From assembly GCA_016787065.1 (NCBI GenBank), contig JAEUVD010000003.1, positions 1-34,581 on the forward strand: a stretch of 34,581 bases of DNA, read 5' to 3'. Made by a program: the position numbers and the translations under genes. The notes beneath the pieces were generated by a model. The model saw only the letters and a list, made by a program, of their open reading frames with translations, was not told the origin of the DNA and did not search any database. This DNA is from Chitinophagaceae bacterium (GTDB lineage Bacteria > Bacteroidota > Bacteroidia > Chitinophagales > Chitinophagaceae). Positions within the stretch are counted from its first letter, which is position 1. The number at the start of each line of letters is the position of its first letter. Positions 19,001 through 26,459 of the stretch are shown here, piece by piece.

Positions 19001-22000
19001 CGGCAACTTCTTTCACCGGACTAGGCCAAAACAGTTATATCGTTCAAGGTACCGATGCGAATGGTTGTACTGGAACATTCCAGTTTACCATGAATCAACC
19101 TACACAATTAACAACCGATACCGTTTCAACCAACGATATCACATGTAATGGTAATTGTAACGGACAAATTGTAATGACGTCTTCAGGAGGAACACCTCCA
19201 TATAACTATACTATTCTTCCAATAACAGTTGGAACATGTAATGCGAATGTTGTTGGTAATACCATAAGTAATTTAGGTGCTGCAACGTACACGGTTACTG
19301 CGCACGACGCTAATAACTGCACGGTTACTAAGGTGGTTACCTTAACGCAACCCGCTGTGTTTGCCATCAGTGCTCAAACCTTGAATAATGTTACTTGTAA
19401 TGCATTATGTACGGGTTCAGCCGTAATGACTTATTCAGGTGGAACACCACCGGTATCCTATACGATATTACCGGCTGGTGCACCTTGTCCGCCAGCACAA
19501 ACAGTACCAGGCACCTTCACGAATTTAGGTGTAGTTACCTATACCGTACAAGGAACGGATGCTCTTGGATGTACATCGAATATAACCTTTACGCTTACAC
19601 AACCAGGAGTACTTGGTGTAAATATCACACCGGGTATTATTCCATCTTGTGGTTCCGGATGTAACGGAACAGCACAAGCTAATGGTAATGGTGGAACACC
19701 GGGTTATACATATCAAATTGCAGGTTCTCCAAGTGTGACTATCAATACGAATACGGGTGCTATTACCGGTGTTTGTTCAGGTATCGCTTATACCGTAACA
19801 GTTACAGATGCTAATTTGTGTACTAGTACGCAAAGCTTCACTATGACCACCCCTGGTGCACCAACGATTTCCGTAACCAATACAACCACACCAACTTGTA
19901 CACCGGGTTGTGATGGAACAGCTTCCGTTAATGTGGTTGGTGGTACATTGCCATTAACGTATACCGTTACAGGTGGTGCTACCATGACTCCAGCAGGACC
20001 AACTAATAACCTTAACTCAACTGCTAATAACTTATGTGCTAGTACGAATTATACCATTACAGTTACCGATGCCAATGCTTGTTCAGGAACTACAACGGTG
20101 AATATTGCTCCTCCGGTAGTACCTGTTATTAGTCAGGCTTCAACTACACCAGTATCTTGTACCCCGGGTTGCGATGGAAGTATCACTATGTCGCCTGTTG
20201 GCTTAACGTACACCGTTACACCGGGAGGTAGTGTGGCAGCCAATGTAATTAGTAATTTATGTGCAGGAACAACTTACACTATTGTTGGTACGAATACTTC
20301 AAATTGTAAAGACACCTTTAATTATACACCAACAGCTCCTTTAGGAACGCCATTTAACGTTACAAGTACAACACCTCCAACCTGTAACCCAGGTTGTGAT
20401 GGTACGGCTACCATGAGCAATCCTGCTTTGGTTTACACAGTTAATCCAGCAGGGCCTACAGCGGCAGGTAATGTAATTTCCAATATTTGCGCAAATACTA
20501 TTTATACGATAATTGGTACCGATGCAACTAACTGTACGAACTCCGTTACGGTTCAATTGTTTGCACCGAATGCGCCAGTGCTGAATGTAACCGCTACTAC
20601 CAACCCAACATCTGCAGGTGCTTCTAATGGTACTATACAGGTTGGTCCTATTGTGGCAGGTTCAAGTTATTCTATCACACCAAATGGGCCTCAAACCAAT
20701 GCAACAGGATTGTTTGTTGGTTTAGACTCTAATTGTTATACTATTACTGTTACGAATGCTCAAGGTTGTACTGCTACAACAACGACATGTTTAGATGATC
20801 CTGGATTATTAAGTTGTACAATAAATTACATCACGCATGTTTCGTGTTTCGGAGGAAATAACGGAACCTATGATATGGATGCCTCGGGTGGTTTTGGTAC
20901 CTTAACCTTTAGTTCAAATCCTGCCGGTGTAGATCCTGTAACAGGTAGTGCCAGTGGCCTTTCAGCAGGAAGTTATACCGTTACGGTTACCGACCAAAAT
21001 GCAAATACCTGTACGCAGGTTATGGTAATAAATCAACCGGCACTTCTAGGATTTAATTTGCCGGCTATCGTAACGGGTACTTGTACTAATCCTTGTTCAG
21101 GAAGTATTACGATAAACGCAACCGGAGGTACCGCACCATACACGTACAGTATTCAAAGTCCTGCCGGCGGATGTACCGCTAGTCAGGCAAACCCGAACGT
21201 GGGTAACTTTACGAATATCGGAACAGGTACATATACCATTAATGTAATCGACTTTAATAGTTGTACGGCATCCATCACTGTAATTGTTGCTCCACCGACA
21301 AATCCTACCATTAATGCTGTTGGTTTAACCGATGTATTATGTAATGGAGCTTGTAACGGACAAATAATTATTAATGCAACCGGTGCTGTTGATTATAGTC
21401 GTGATGGTGGTGCAAATTATCAGGCTTCTAATACCTTCAATGCAGTTTGCGCTGGTACCTACACCGTTGTAGCTAAAGGCGCTAATGGTTGTACCGCTTC
21501 TTCCGTTGTTATTATTAATGAGCCTCCGGTTCTTGCAATTGATAGTACGCCAACAGTGAATGTACTTTGTGCCGGTGGTAATACAGGAAGTATTACGGTT
21601 TATGCTTCAGGCGGTTCAGGAGGGTATCAATACTCATCCGATTGTACTATTTATCAGGCTTCCAATACCTTTAATAACTTAGTTGCCGGTACTTATACCC
21701 TTTGTGTGAAGGATGCAAACAATTGTACGCAATCAACCGTGGTTACCATTACGCAACCAACTGCTATGTCGTGGGTATTTGCACTTGGTTCAGACCTTAC
21801 ATGTAATGGATCGGCAGACGGTTCGATTAGTGTTCAAGCACAAGGCGGAACAGGAACCATTGAATATTCCTTGAATTCAGCTGCTTATAGTTTGAATTCG
21901 AATTATACCAATTTGGCCGCAGGTCAGTACACGATTACAGCTAAAGATCAAAACAACTGTATCATCTCCACATTTATTACCTTGAATGAGCCACCAGCGC

Positions 22001-23487
22001 TTGGTTTCAATGTACCAACCGTGGTTAACAATCTCTGCTTCGGAACTAGCGCAGGTTCAATCAGTATCTCCGCGTTTGGTGGTGTACCTTATGTAAATGG
22101 TTATACCTATACGTTGAGTCCGATGCCTGCAGGGGCAACCCAAACATCACCGGGTTACTTCCAGAATCTTCCGGCAGGAACCTATGCGGTAACAGTATTT
22201 GATAGTGTTGGTTGTTCTCAAACTTATGTTCCAAATATTGCAATTACACAACCTCCACAATTGATTTTAACCCTTACGCAAAAAATTGATATCGAATGTT
22301 TCGGTGCAGCTACTGGTTTAATTGATGTTGATGGAAGTGGTGGTACAGGTGCAGTTTACACGTATCAATTGATGCCAAATAATATTACTAACCAAACTGG
22401 TAACTTCGGAAGCTTAACTGCAGGCACCTACACGCTGTATGTGATAGATCAGAACAATTGTACGGCAAGTATTCTTGTTTCCTTAAATCAGCCTCCTCCG
22501 GTGCAAGTGGCTACCGTAATTCCAACGGAACCTGTTTGTCATGGCGATGCGAATGGTGCAATTAATATTATTGCTCAAGGTGGTCAGCCTCCATATCAAT
22601 ATAGTTTAGATGGCGGCCCGCTGCAACCTTCAGGTTTATTCACCGGACTTGTGTCTAAAGTATATCTAATAACTATTGTTGACTCCAAAGGTTGTCAGCA
22701 TCAAGAGAATTATTTCTTAACTGAACCTGATTTCGTAGGTGCTATACTAGATATTCGTGATGCAAAATGTATCGACTCCAAAGATGGTCGTATCGAGATT
22801 ACAGGTACAGGTGGTCGTGGAGGATACTCCTATTATATCATGCCAGGCTTGTTATTTAATAAATCAGGCTTGTTTACAAACTTGGAACCAGGATTGTATC
22901 ATTTAACCGTGAAAGACACAGCAGGTTGTACTTACTTAACTGATTTCACTATCAATCCTCCGGCAAATCCATTAGGAGTTACCATTACGAAGAAAGACTT
23001 AGGTTGTACCGGTAAAGGATTTGAAGGCCAAGCTACTGCCAATGTGTTTGGAGGACAACAACCATTTACTTATTTATGGTTCACGAATCCAATTCAAACC
23101 GATGCTGTAGCCGATTCGTTATACTATGGTTGGTACCAATTACAAGTAGCGGATGCTTATGGTTGTGTAGTGAAGGATTCTGTATATATCGAAGAAGGTC
23201 CGTGTTGTGATGTGTCCTTCATTCCGAACGCCTTCTCTCCAAATGGTGACGGTAATAACGATGTGTTCCGAGTATTAACTACCGCTGGTGTGGAATTACA
23301 ACAATTGGAAGTGTATGACCGTTGGGGTAAGCGTGTTTGGAGTACAAACAACTATCGTTTCGGATGGGATGGAACTATCGACGGTAAAGGTGCCGAAGTT
23401 GGAACCTACTATTTTGTATTCCGTTACAAGTGTACTCGAGATCAATTGAACTATGTGAAGAAAGGCGACTTGATTCTGGTTCGATAA
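13099..23487 (+). CDS. Giant SprB-repeat surface protein with T9SS type B (gliding-motility-type) C-terminal domain
   Basis: A 3462-residue exported protein. Residues 1-21 are a signal peptide (ending STQAQ). Residues 22-285 are a Cys-rich N-terminal module (WVYYRFTCYASGNL, SDINWGLW, then an Ig-like part ending APGTYTISF) shared with the 715-residue protein. Residues 286-3368 hold about 37 SprB-like units of 75-105 residues. Each has a C-x-G-x-C/N-x-G start, a central GGT-x-P-Y-x-Y, and an end like YTVTVTDANGC. Residues 3369-3462 are the CHU_C type B domain (FIPNAFSPNGDGNNDVF, EVYDRWGKRVW, GWDGTIDGKG, GTYYFVFRY). SprB of Flavobacterium johnsoniae is a mobile gliding adhesin built the same way, so a surface adhesin or motility role is likely, but the identity is not proven. 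There is no SprF/PorP partner next to it; purA follows after a terminator. Confidence 0.93.
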   Translation: MKRIITSIVVLLVSFWSTQAQTMITGGCESSPCNAIPLCGIGTVNQANSFTSTGNPQGTCGANFFTGNWVYYRFTCYASGNLTFTITPNDATSDINWGLWDISVTGCGSLSATTTCSAAPTAGAVNSGIIPIVAGNTYILGVQRASGGTATFGFGINFTGTTASLTNSTQPSMASVLPINICLPVNQVKVKLTDGVRCSQVSVNDFNISSNPTFTVGGSSCPGCVNATTPITNYSAYEDTLVFNFPTALAPGTYTISFNSASPNLPRNYCNLLPNTAPTVSFTVPVALDVTNATGYNCTTQSYIDTLQGFNGNPPYQYKVKGGTQANTYGTATNSYNVFTGLVGNTTYTAYVKDANGCEDSVILNHPALIPLQAPNLSLSASPPCYNQFSLDSIVVGTMTSGQGPYTFTLASTPAAAATSGTFYPPNKWKNLQFTAGAVFTVTVTDAWGCTKTAIKNLVNPAQLTLPTPTSTNPLCPGDSNGVISVTATGGTGPWNYLYNPFYPPTMDTNNTSPSHIGNQAVNVPAGVYVITVTDANGCSTTVSRTLTTPPVINIKTNNTPAPTVYWNPTCLNPCSGKIKPSATGGTGTKKNFYLYYPTYPSAPIDSVKYIGVTTVTDSFFDGTVSQPTGLCAGTYTVMAVDQAGCTATATITLSLPAYPDITLDSTIDVNCNGSCTGKIYTSTVGAATPFTYTISPATVGACTATSIGSNTGDYQGLAAGTYTIVVTKTYGADQCKDTLSNITITEPPALQIGIPDIDDVLCFGGNSGEIEILATGGTGTITYTITPLGPQSNTTGEFQNLTAQCYTITATDANGCTITTTACVTQPTQLNLAINNVVNVSCFGLCDGTADAVGSGGASNYQYSITAPGVINASTGAISGLCVGGYTVTVTDDNGCTSTATINITQPNALTAVGNVTQNALCNGDCNGTATITPSGGTSPYNYTIAGPGTPVINASGATGNASALCAGIYTVQVTDANTCTTAITITITEPGVLTAVSALTNNPTCTNACNGGGTVTPAGGTSPYNYTISGPGSPTINASGAVGTALNLCNGVYTIQVTDANSCTTTVTISVTDPAIVTIDTLSVQHALCDNSCNGIITMTAGGGIGGYSYSISPTTNGTCNIAQAANVFSNAWAATYLVTVLDGNACSATMNVTVTDPAPFIIDTISVTPVSCNGGCDGVIEMAYTGGTGLASYNISPSVPCVPTQTIPGLFGNLGSNLYTIQGTDANGCTAVKVVLVSQPSAPTVSITPGITPTCSPGCDGTATAAGSGGVGGFSYTITPNATTSIDPLTGAITNVCAGVSYTVTATDANSCSTTASFLMVTPNGPVASITGYTLPTCNPGCDGTMTVNVSGGTSPYTYNITAGASVSITGPTATTTVTGNNLCAGTNYILTVTDANLCVGSADTLLNAPAPPTVSVSGAIGNVTCNGGCNGTVTITSSGGTGTVTFGNLVWQNPAMTCVPQQPTSGSFTNLGANTYTITGTDASGCTGTVSFTITEPTALTLAVTSTQDVDCNGNCTGIINFVANGGTPGYNYSINPNTNGTCNATLVGSSYTTLWASNYTVSVSDGNGCVATSIATINENPVFSIDTLSVTPVSCNGGCDGAIEMVFTGGSGTATYSISPNVPCVPTQPIPGNFGNLGSNLYTVQGIDGNGCIATTNVMVNQPSAPTLGITPGNQPGCNPGCDGTAQANAGGGTPGYTYSITGSATISATGAITHVCANVVYTVTATDVNGCTSTASFSMTTAASPTLTLTGQINPTCTPGCDGTAQANPLGGAGGYTYSVTGGASVSTTGLVSGICAGVTYTVTLTDANGCTATSQITMTTPNGPVMSITSFVQPSCSPGCNGSMTVSVSGGTAPFTYSINAGAGLSVTGPTAATVTTGTNLCDNQLYTLTVTDANSCVGFADTTLFEPAGPTVDTVSTTPITCFQNCNGTVVVTSSGGAAPINFSLTPVNSSPCAAPTQATATSFTGLGQNSYIVQGTDANGCTGTFQFTMNQPTQLTTDTVSTNDITCNGNCNGQIVMTSSGGTPPYNYTILPITVGTCNANVVGNTISNLGAATYTVTAHDANNCTVTKVVTLTQPAVFAISAQTLNNVTCNALCTGSAVMTYSGGTPPVSYTILPAGAPCPPAQTVPGTFTNLGVVTYTVQGTDALGCTSNITFTLTQPGVLGVNITPGIIPSCGSGCNGTAQANGNGGTPGYTYQIAGSPSVTINTNTGAITGVCSGIAYTVTVTDANLCTSTQSFTMTTPGAPTISVTNTTTPTCTPGCDGTASVNVVGGTLPLTYTVTGGATMTPAGPTNNLNSTANNLCASTNYTITVTDANACSGTTTVNIAPPVVPVISQASTTPVSCTPGCDGSITMSPVGLTYTVTPGGSVAANVISNLCAGTTYTIVGTNTSNCKDTFNYTPTAPLGTPFNVTSTTPPTCNPGCDGTATMSNPALVYTVNPAGPTAAGNVISNICANTIYTIIGTDATNCTNSVTVQLFAPNAPVLNVTATTNPTSAGASNGTIQVGPIVAGSSYSITPNGPQTNATGLFVGLDSNCYTITVTNAQGCTATTTTCLDDPGLLSCTINYITHVSCFGGNNGTYDMDASGGFGTLTFSSNPAGVDPVTGSASGLSAGSYTVTVTDQNANTCTQVMVINQPALLGFNLPAIVTGTCTNPCSGSITINATGGTAPYTYSIQSPAGGCTASQANPNVGNFTNIGTGTYTINVIDFNSCTASITVIVAPPTNPTINAVGLTDVLCNGACNGQIIINATGAVDYSRDGGANYQASNTFNAVCAGTYTVVAKGANGCTASSVVIINEPPVLAIDSTPTVNVLCAGGNTGSITVYASGGSGGYQYSSDCTIYQASNTFNNLVAGTYTLCVKDANNCTQSTVVTITQPTAMSWVFALGSDLTCNGSADGSISVQAQGGTGTIEYSLNSAAYSLNSNYTNLAAGQYTITAKDQNNCIISTFITLNEPPALGFNVPTVVNNLCFGTSAGSISISAFGGVPYVNGYTYTLSPMPAGATQTSPGYFQNLPAGTYAVTVFDSVGCSQTYVPNIAITQPPQLILTLTQKIDIECFGAATGLIDVDGSGGTGAVYTYQLMPNNITNQTGNFGSLTAGTYTLYVIDQNNCTASILVSLNQPPPVQVATVIPTEPVCHGDANGAINIIAQGGQPPYQYSLDGGPLQPSGLFTGLVSKVYLITIVDSKGCQHQENYFLTEPDFVGAILDIRDAKCIDSKDGRIEITGTGGRGGYSYYIMPGLLFNKSGLFTNLEPGLYHLTVKDTAGCTYLTDFTINPPANPLGVTITKKDLGCTGKGFEGQATANVFGGQQPFTYLWFTNPIQTDAVADSLYYGWYQLQVADAYGCVVKDSVYIEEGPCCDVSFIPNAFSPNGDGNNDVFRVLTTAGVELQQLEVYDRWGKRVWSTNNYRFGWDGTIDGKGAEVGTYYFVFRYKCTRDQLNYVKKGDLILVR
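13954..23202 (+). repeat. Array of about 37 SprB-type units
   Basis: Diverged protein-level repeats, mostly 240-264 bp, counted by the recurring Cys-Gly start and the TDANGC-type end. Units 10-24 (16330-20118) show an ordered higher-order pattern. Units 8 and 9 (15826 and 16078, 252 bp each) are close duplicates. Units 25-26 (20119-20571) are shortened. Unit counts at the diverged ends could shift by one. Confidence 0.85.
16330..20118 (+). repeat. Higher-order repeat of five unit types within the SprB array
   Basis: Cycle 1 starts A 16330, B 16582, C 16831, D 17080, E 17341. Cycle 2 starts A 17605, B 17857, C 18106, extra C 18346, D 18586, E 18847. Cycle 3 starts A 19105, B 19357, C 19609, D 19858. 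A is 252 bp in all three cycles and D is 261 bp in all three. Shared markers are GTCN in A, P-x-QT/P-x-PG in B, TPG early in C, and SVTGPTA or similar in D. Confidence 0.75.
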
Positions 23488-23509
23488 CGTTCTGAAAAAT
23501 AAAAAGTAA

Positions 23510-23539
23510 AAATCCGGTTGGAAACGACCGGATTTTTTT
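23510..23539 (+). terminator. Strong intrinsic terminator after the giant gene
   Basis: AAATCCGGTTG (23510-23520) pairs with CGACCGGATTT (23525-23535) around a GAAA tetraloop, with one T-G wobble. A run of seven T residues ends at 23539. It separates the giant gene from purA. Confidence 0.95.
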
Positions 23540-23560
23540 ATTCATGCAAGTTGAATCGAA

Positions 23561-23568
23561 TATCTTTG
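23561..23568 (+). promoter_or_regulatory. -7 element before purA
   Basis: TATCTTTG, an exact TANNTTTG match, 20 bases before the purA ATG. The expected -33 position falls in the T tract of the terminator and has no TTTG. Confidence 0.4.
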
Positions 23569-23588
23569 CCACTCTCAAAAAATAAATC

Positions 23589-24854
23589 ATGGTAGATGTT
23601 CTGCTGGGCCTGCAATGGGGCGATGAAGGAAAAGGTAAAGTTGTTGATTTTCTAGCACCTCGCTACGATATCATTGCGCGATTCCAAGGAGGACCTAATG
23701 CAGGACATACCCTTTATCTTCACGATCACAAGGTGGTGTTGCATACGATTCCATCCGGAGTCTTCCATCAAGGGATTATGAATGTAATTGGCAATGGTGT
23801 GGTGATAGATCCGGTTTCATTTGAAGTAGAATGTAAAGAAATTGAAGCGCTAGGTGTGGATTTGGTATCCAATATGTTGATTAGTGAACGCGCACATTTA
23901 ATTATTCCAACCCATAAGGCATTAGATAAAGCGAGCGAATTAGCCAAAGGACAAAATAAAATTGGTTCTACGTTGAAAGGAATTGGCCCAACCTATATGG
24001 ACAAAATCGGGCGAAATGGTTTGCGTGTTGGAGATATCATTCGTAGTGATTTCAAAGAGAAATATGAACAATTAAAAGCGAAGCACTTAAGCTTATTAGG
24101 TGATGTAGTTCCACTAGAAGAAATTCAAGCTTGGGAAACCCAGTTTTTCAATTCTTTACAGAACCTTAAAAAATATACATTCATTGCTGCCGAGTACTGG
24201 TTGAATGATCAACTACTACAAGGCAAAAAAATATTAGCCGAAGGCGCACAAGGTACCATGTTGGATATCGATTTCGGAACCTATCCGTATGTTACTTCAA
24301 GCAACACCGTAACCGCAGGTTTATGCACCGGGTTAGGTATTGCTCCGAAATGGATTCAGAAAGTGTACGGTATTAGTAAAGCCTATTGCACACGGGTTGG
24401 TAGCGGGCCTTTCCCCACCGAATTATTAAATGCAGAAGGCGATAAGTTGCGAACATTAGGGAACGAGTTTGGTTCAACAACAGGTCGTCCGCGACGATGC
24501 GGATGGATTGATGTGGTTGCCCTTCGTTACGCTTGTATGATTAACGGCGTTACCGATTTAATAATTACAAAGGCGGATGTTTTGGATGATATGCCTGAAG
24601 TTTCGGTTGGTGTTTCCTATACCGTGAATGGCGTTACCTCGCAAGAATTTCCATTTGATGTACAAGAAAAAACGGTGATGGTAAACTACACAACCTTTCC
24701 TGTTTGGAATAAAAAATTATCCGATTGTCACTCAGTGGAAGATCTACCAGATGCCTTTCATACCTTAGTGAAGTTGGTTGAAGAAAATACAGGTGTTCCG
24801 GTGAGCTTTGTATCAAATGGTGTTGGCAGAGATCAACTCATTGTATTCAACTAA
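23589..24854 (+). CDS. purA: Adenylosuccinate synthetase
   Basis: A 421-residue enzyme, close to the usual family length. It joins IMP and aspartate using GTP to give adenylosuccinate, the first committed step to AMP. The N-terminus VDVLLGLQWGDEGKGK carries the GDEGKGK loop (11-17), and FQGGPNAGHTLY follows. Further family motifs are IGSTLKGIGPTYMDK, EGAQGTMLDIDFGTYPYVT, TRVGSGPFPTEL and TTGRPRRCGWIDVV. The ATG at 23589 gives the standard N-terminus. It is a housekeeping gene lying just after the terminator of the surface-protein gene. Confidence 0.98.
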   Translation: MVDVLLGLQWGDEGKGKVVDFLAPRYDIIARFQGGPNAGHTLYLHDHKVVLHTIPSGVFHQGIMNVIGNGVVIDPVSFEVECKEIEALGVDLVSNMLISERAHLIIPTHKALDKASELAKGQNKIGSTLKGIGPTYMDKIGRNGLRVGDIIRSDFKEKYEQLKAKHLSLLGDVVPLEEIQAWETQFFNSLQNLKKYTFIAAEYWLNDQLLQGKKILAEGAQGTMLDIDFGTYPYVTSSNTVTAGLCTGLGIAPKWIQKVYGISKAYCTRVGSGPFPTELLNAEGDKLRTLGNEFGSTTGRPRRCGWIDVVALRYACMINGVTDLIITKADVLDDMPEVSVGVSYTVNGVTSQEFPFDVQEKTVMVNYTTFPVWNKKLSDCHSVEDLPDAFHTLVKLVEENTGVPVSFVSNGVGRDQLIVFN

Positions 24855-24876
24855 AAAAAATCTGAAAAATATTTTT

Positions 24877-24910
24877 TTTGTTTCAAAAATATATAGAAAA
24901 TTTACGTTAG
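24877..24910 (+). promoter_or_regulatory. Possible promoter of the acidic protein gene
   Basis: TTTG at 24877-24880, 22 bases, then TACGTTAG at 24903-24910 (6 of 8). The ATG follows at 24925. The spacing is within the range known for Bacteroidota but not ideal. Confidence 0.35.
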
Positions 24911-24924
24911 AAATTTAATCCGAA

Positions 24925-25335
24925 ATGAAAGCGAATCCTGAGAAAAAGACCAGCGCAAAAAGCGCAGCGCCTAAGAAAGCGGCTCCATCAAAGTCTACTC
25001 CTAAGAAGAAACAAGACGATGAATTGGATGATGATGATGATGACATGGATGATGACGATGATGATATGCCTGTGAAAAAAACCGGAAAGGCAAAAACAGA
25101 TTCAGAGGACGACGACGATGATGATGATGATATGGATGACGACGATGATGATAACTTGGATGATGATGAATTCAATAGTGAGTTTGAAGAGTTTGATATG
25201 CCTGTTTCAAAATCGAAGAGCGGTGCCGGTAAAGGAAAGAAAGGTGATGATGATGACATGGATGAATTTAAAATTGATGACGACTTAGGATTGGATTGGA
25301 ATGACGATGGCTTTGATGATGATGACGATTTTTAA
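24925..25335 (+). CDS. Asp-rich low-complexity protein with a Lys/Ala/Pro N-terminal tail
   Basis: A 136-residue protein with no recognised domain. Residues 1-30 form a basic tail resembling histone H1 (PKKAAPSKSTPKKK). The rest alternates runs of 3-8 Asp with short basic linkers (MPVKKTGKAK, SKSKSGAGKGKK). About 49 of 136 residues are Asp. Two blocks of D6-M-D6 type are internal repeats. The end is aromatic-acidic (LDWNDDGFDDDDDF). There is no signal peptide, so it is presumably cytoplasmic and disordered. It may interact with nucleic acid through the basic segments or act as an acidic chaperone or cation binder; this is speculation. The coding strand is set by a normal start context and an upstream promoter-like site. 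The opposite strand gives only an artefactual Ser-rich frame. Confidence 0.75.
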   Translation: MKANPEKKTSAKSAAPKKAAPSKSTPKKKQDDELDDDDDDMDDDDDDMPVKKTGKAKTDSEDDDDDDDDMDDDDDDNLDDDEFNSEFEEFDMPVSKSKSGAGKGKKGDDDDMDEFKIDDDLGLDWNDDGFDDDDDF

Positions 25336-25578
25336 GCGAATTTTTATCCGCACAAACTACAGCAAGTTAATTTTCTTTATTTGACGTTTTAAAAAGCGTT
25401 GTAAACTTCAATCAAATAAATAAGGTTTGCCTCTTGTTTCATTGTAAACACTGTGCTCCAATAAAATTGATTTAAGAACAGCGAGTAAAGAAAATCCATC
25501 GTTTACTTAAAAGCAGTTTATAACACTAAATTATTTTCCGGCGTTATACATTGAATGTTTAGAAAGAAGGGATTTGAA

Positions 25579-26457
25579 TCAATTCCTTCTATCAGCACCC
25601 CAATACAATTTGGTTTGAAGTGTGTGAAGAAAATTCTGTCCTTCTAAACGTACTAAATTAATCATGAAATGCTCTTTCTTAACAGCTAGAGATACACTGC
25701 TATCTATTGCTTCGGAACGGGCATCGAGCGTACACAAAAATTGTTCGGCGCGTCCTTCTACCTCAAAAGAAACAATACTACTATCAGGTATAATCAGCGG
25801 TCGAACATTCAAATTATGAGGAGCTACAGGTGTTATAACAAACGAATTTGCCTGAGGAAAAATAATCGGTCCTCCGCAACTCATCGAGTAGCCGGTAGAA
25901 CCGGTTGGGGTAGCCACAATTAAACCATCGGCCCAGTATGTGCAGAGAAATTCACCATTGAGGTAGGTATGTATTTTTATGAGTGAAGATGAATCTTTAC
26001 GATGAATTGAAAATTCATTCAAGGCATAAGGCACATCAGAAAAAATAGGTCTGGAAGAATCTAAATGCAATACAGTACGTGGATCAAGAAGGTAAGTTCC
26101 TTTTATCAACGATTCAATGGCAAAGTTAAGTTCATGTGCTCCGGTGCCTGCTAAAAAACCGAGTCGGCCTAGGTTAATACCGAGTATGGGTATTTTACTT
26201 GAGCCAATAAATCGAACGGTATCAAGTAGGGTACCATCGCCACCCAAACTAAACAGAAAACGAGTTTTCGGATGTAACGGTTTCTCTTCTGAAAAAACTT
26301 CAAACACGGTTGGCAATACCTCAAGTGTTTGCAAGGTGGGTAGCAGTTTTTCATAGATAACCGGAACCAAAGCATGTCGTTTAAATTCTTCTAAAAGAAT
26401 TTTTAAGGAAGGGATGTCTTCCTGATTGAGTGCCCGGTTATAAATCGCAATATGCAT
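25579..26457 (-). CDS. nadK: NAD kinase
   Basis: A 292-residue enzyme that phosphorylates NAD to NADP in the cytoplasm. The GGDGT motif is at residues 72-76 (FSLGGDGTLLDTVR), followed by ILGINLGRLGFLAG. The conserved NE (ALNEFSIHR), the block DGLIVATPTGSTGYSMSCGG and the segment ITPVAPHNLNVRPLI are all present in family order. The ATG lies 2 bases after the stop of the Omp85-like gene, so it is probably cotranscribed and translationally coupled. The 243 bases between its end and the acidic protein gene contain no gene or clear terminator. Confidence 0.98.
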   Translation of the reverse strand: MHIAIYNRALNQEDIPSLKILLEEFKRHALVPVIYEKLLPTLQTLEVLPTVFEVFSEEKPLHPKTRFLFSLGGDGTLLDTVRFIGSSKIPILGINLGRLGFLAGTGAHELNFAIESLIKGTYLLDPRTVLHLDSSRPIFSDVPYALNEFSIHRKDSSSLIKIHTYLNGEFLCTYWADGLIVATPTGSTGYSMSCGGPIIFPQANSFVITPVAPHNLNVRPLIIPDSSIVSFEVEGRAEQFLCTLDARSEAIDSSVSLAVKKEHFMINLVRLEGQNFLHTLQTKLYWGADRRN

Positions 26458-26459
26458 AG

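Noticed and set aside
17271..20556. Minus-strand ORFs across the SprB array
   Set aside because: They arise from the Thr/Gly/Val-rich repeat codons read backwards and share the same low-complexity pattern.
13099..23487. Nonribosomal or polyketide megasynthase
   Set aside because: Despite its size, the gene has a signal peptide and repeated SprB units with no enzymatic motif.
24915..25259. Minus-strand Ser-rich ORF
   Set aside because: It is the antisense reading of GAT/GAC Asp codons (ATC/GTC and shifted TCA/TCG frames). The plus frame has a promoter-like site and a sensible start.
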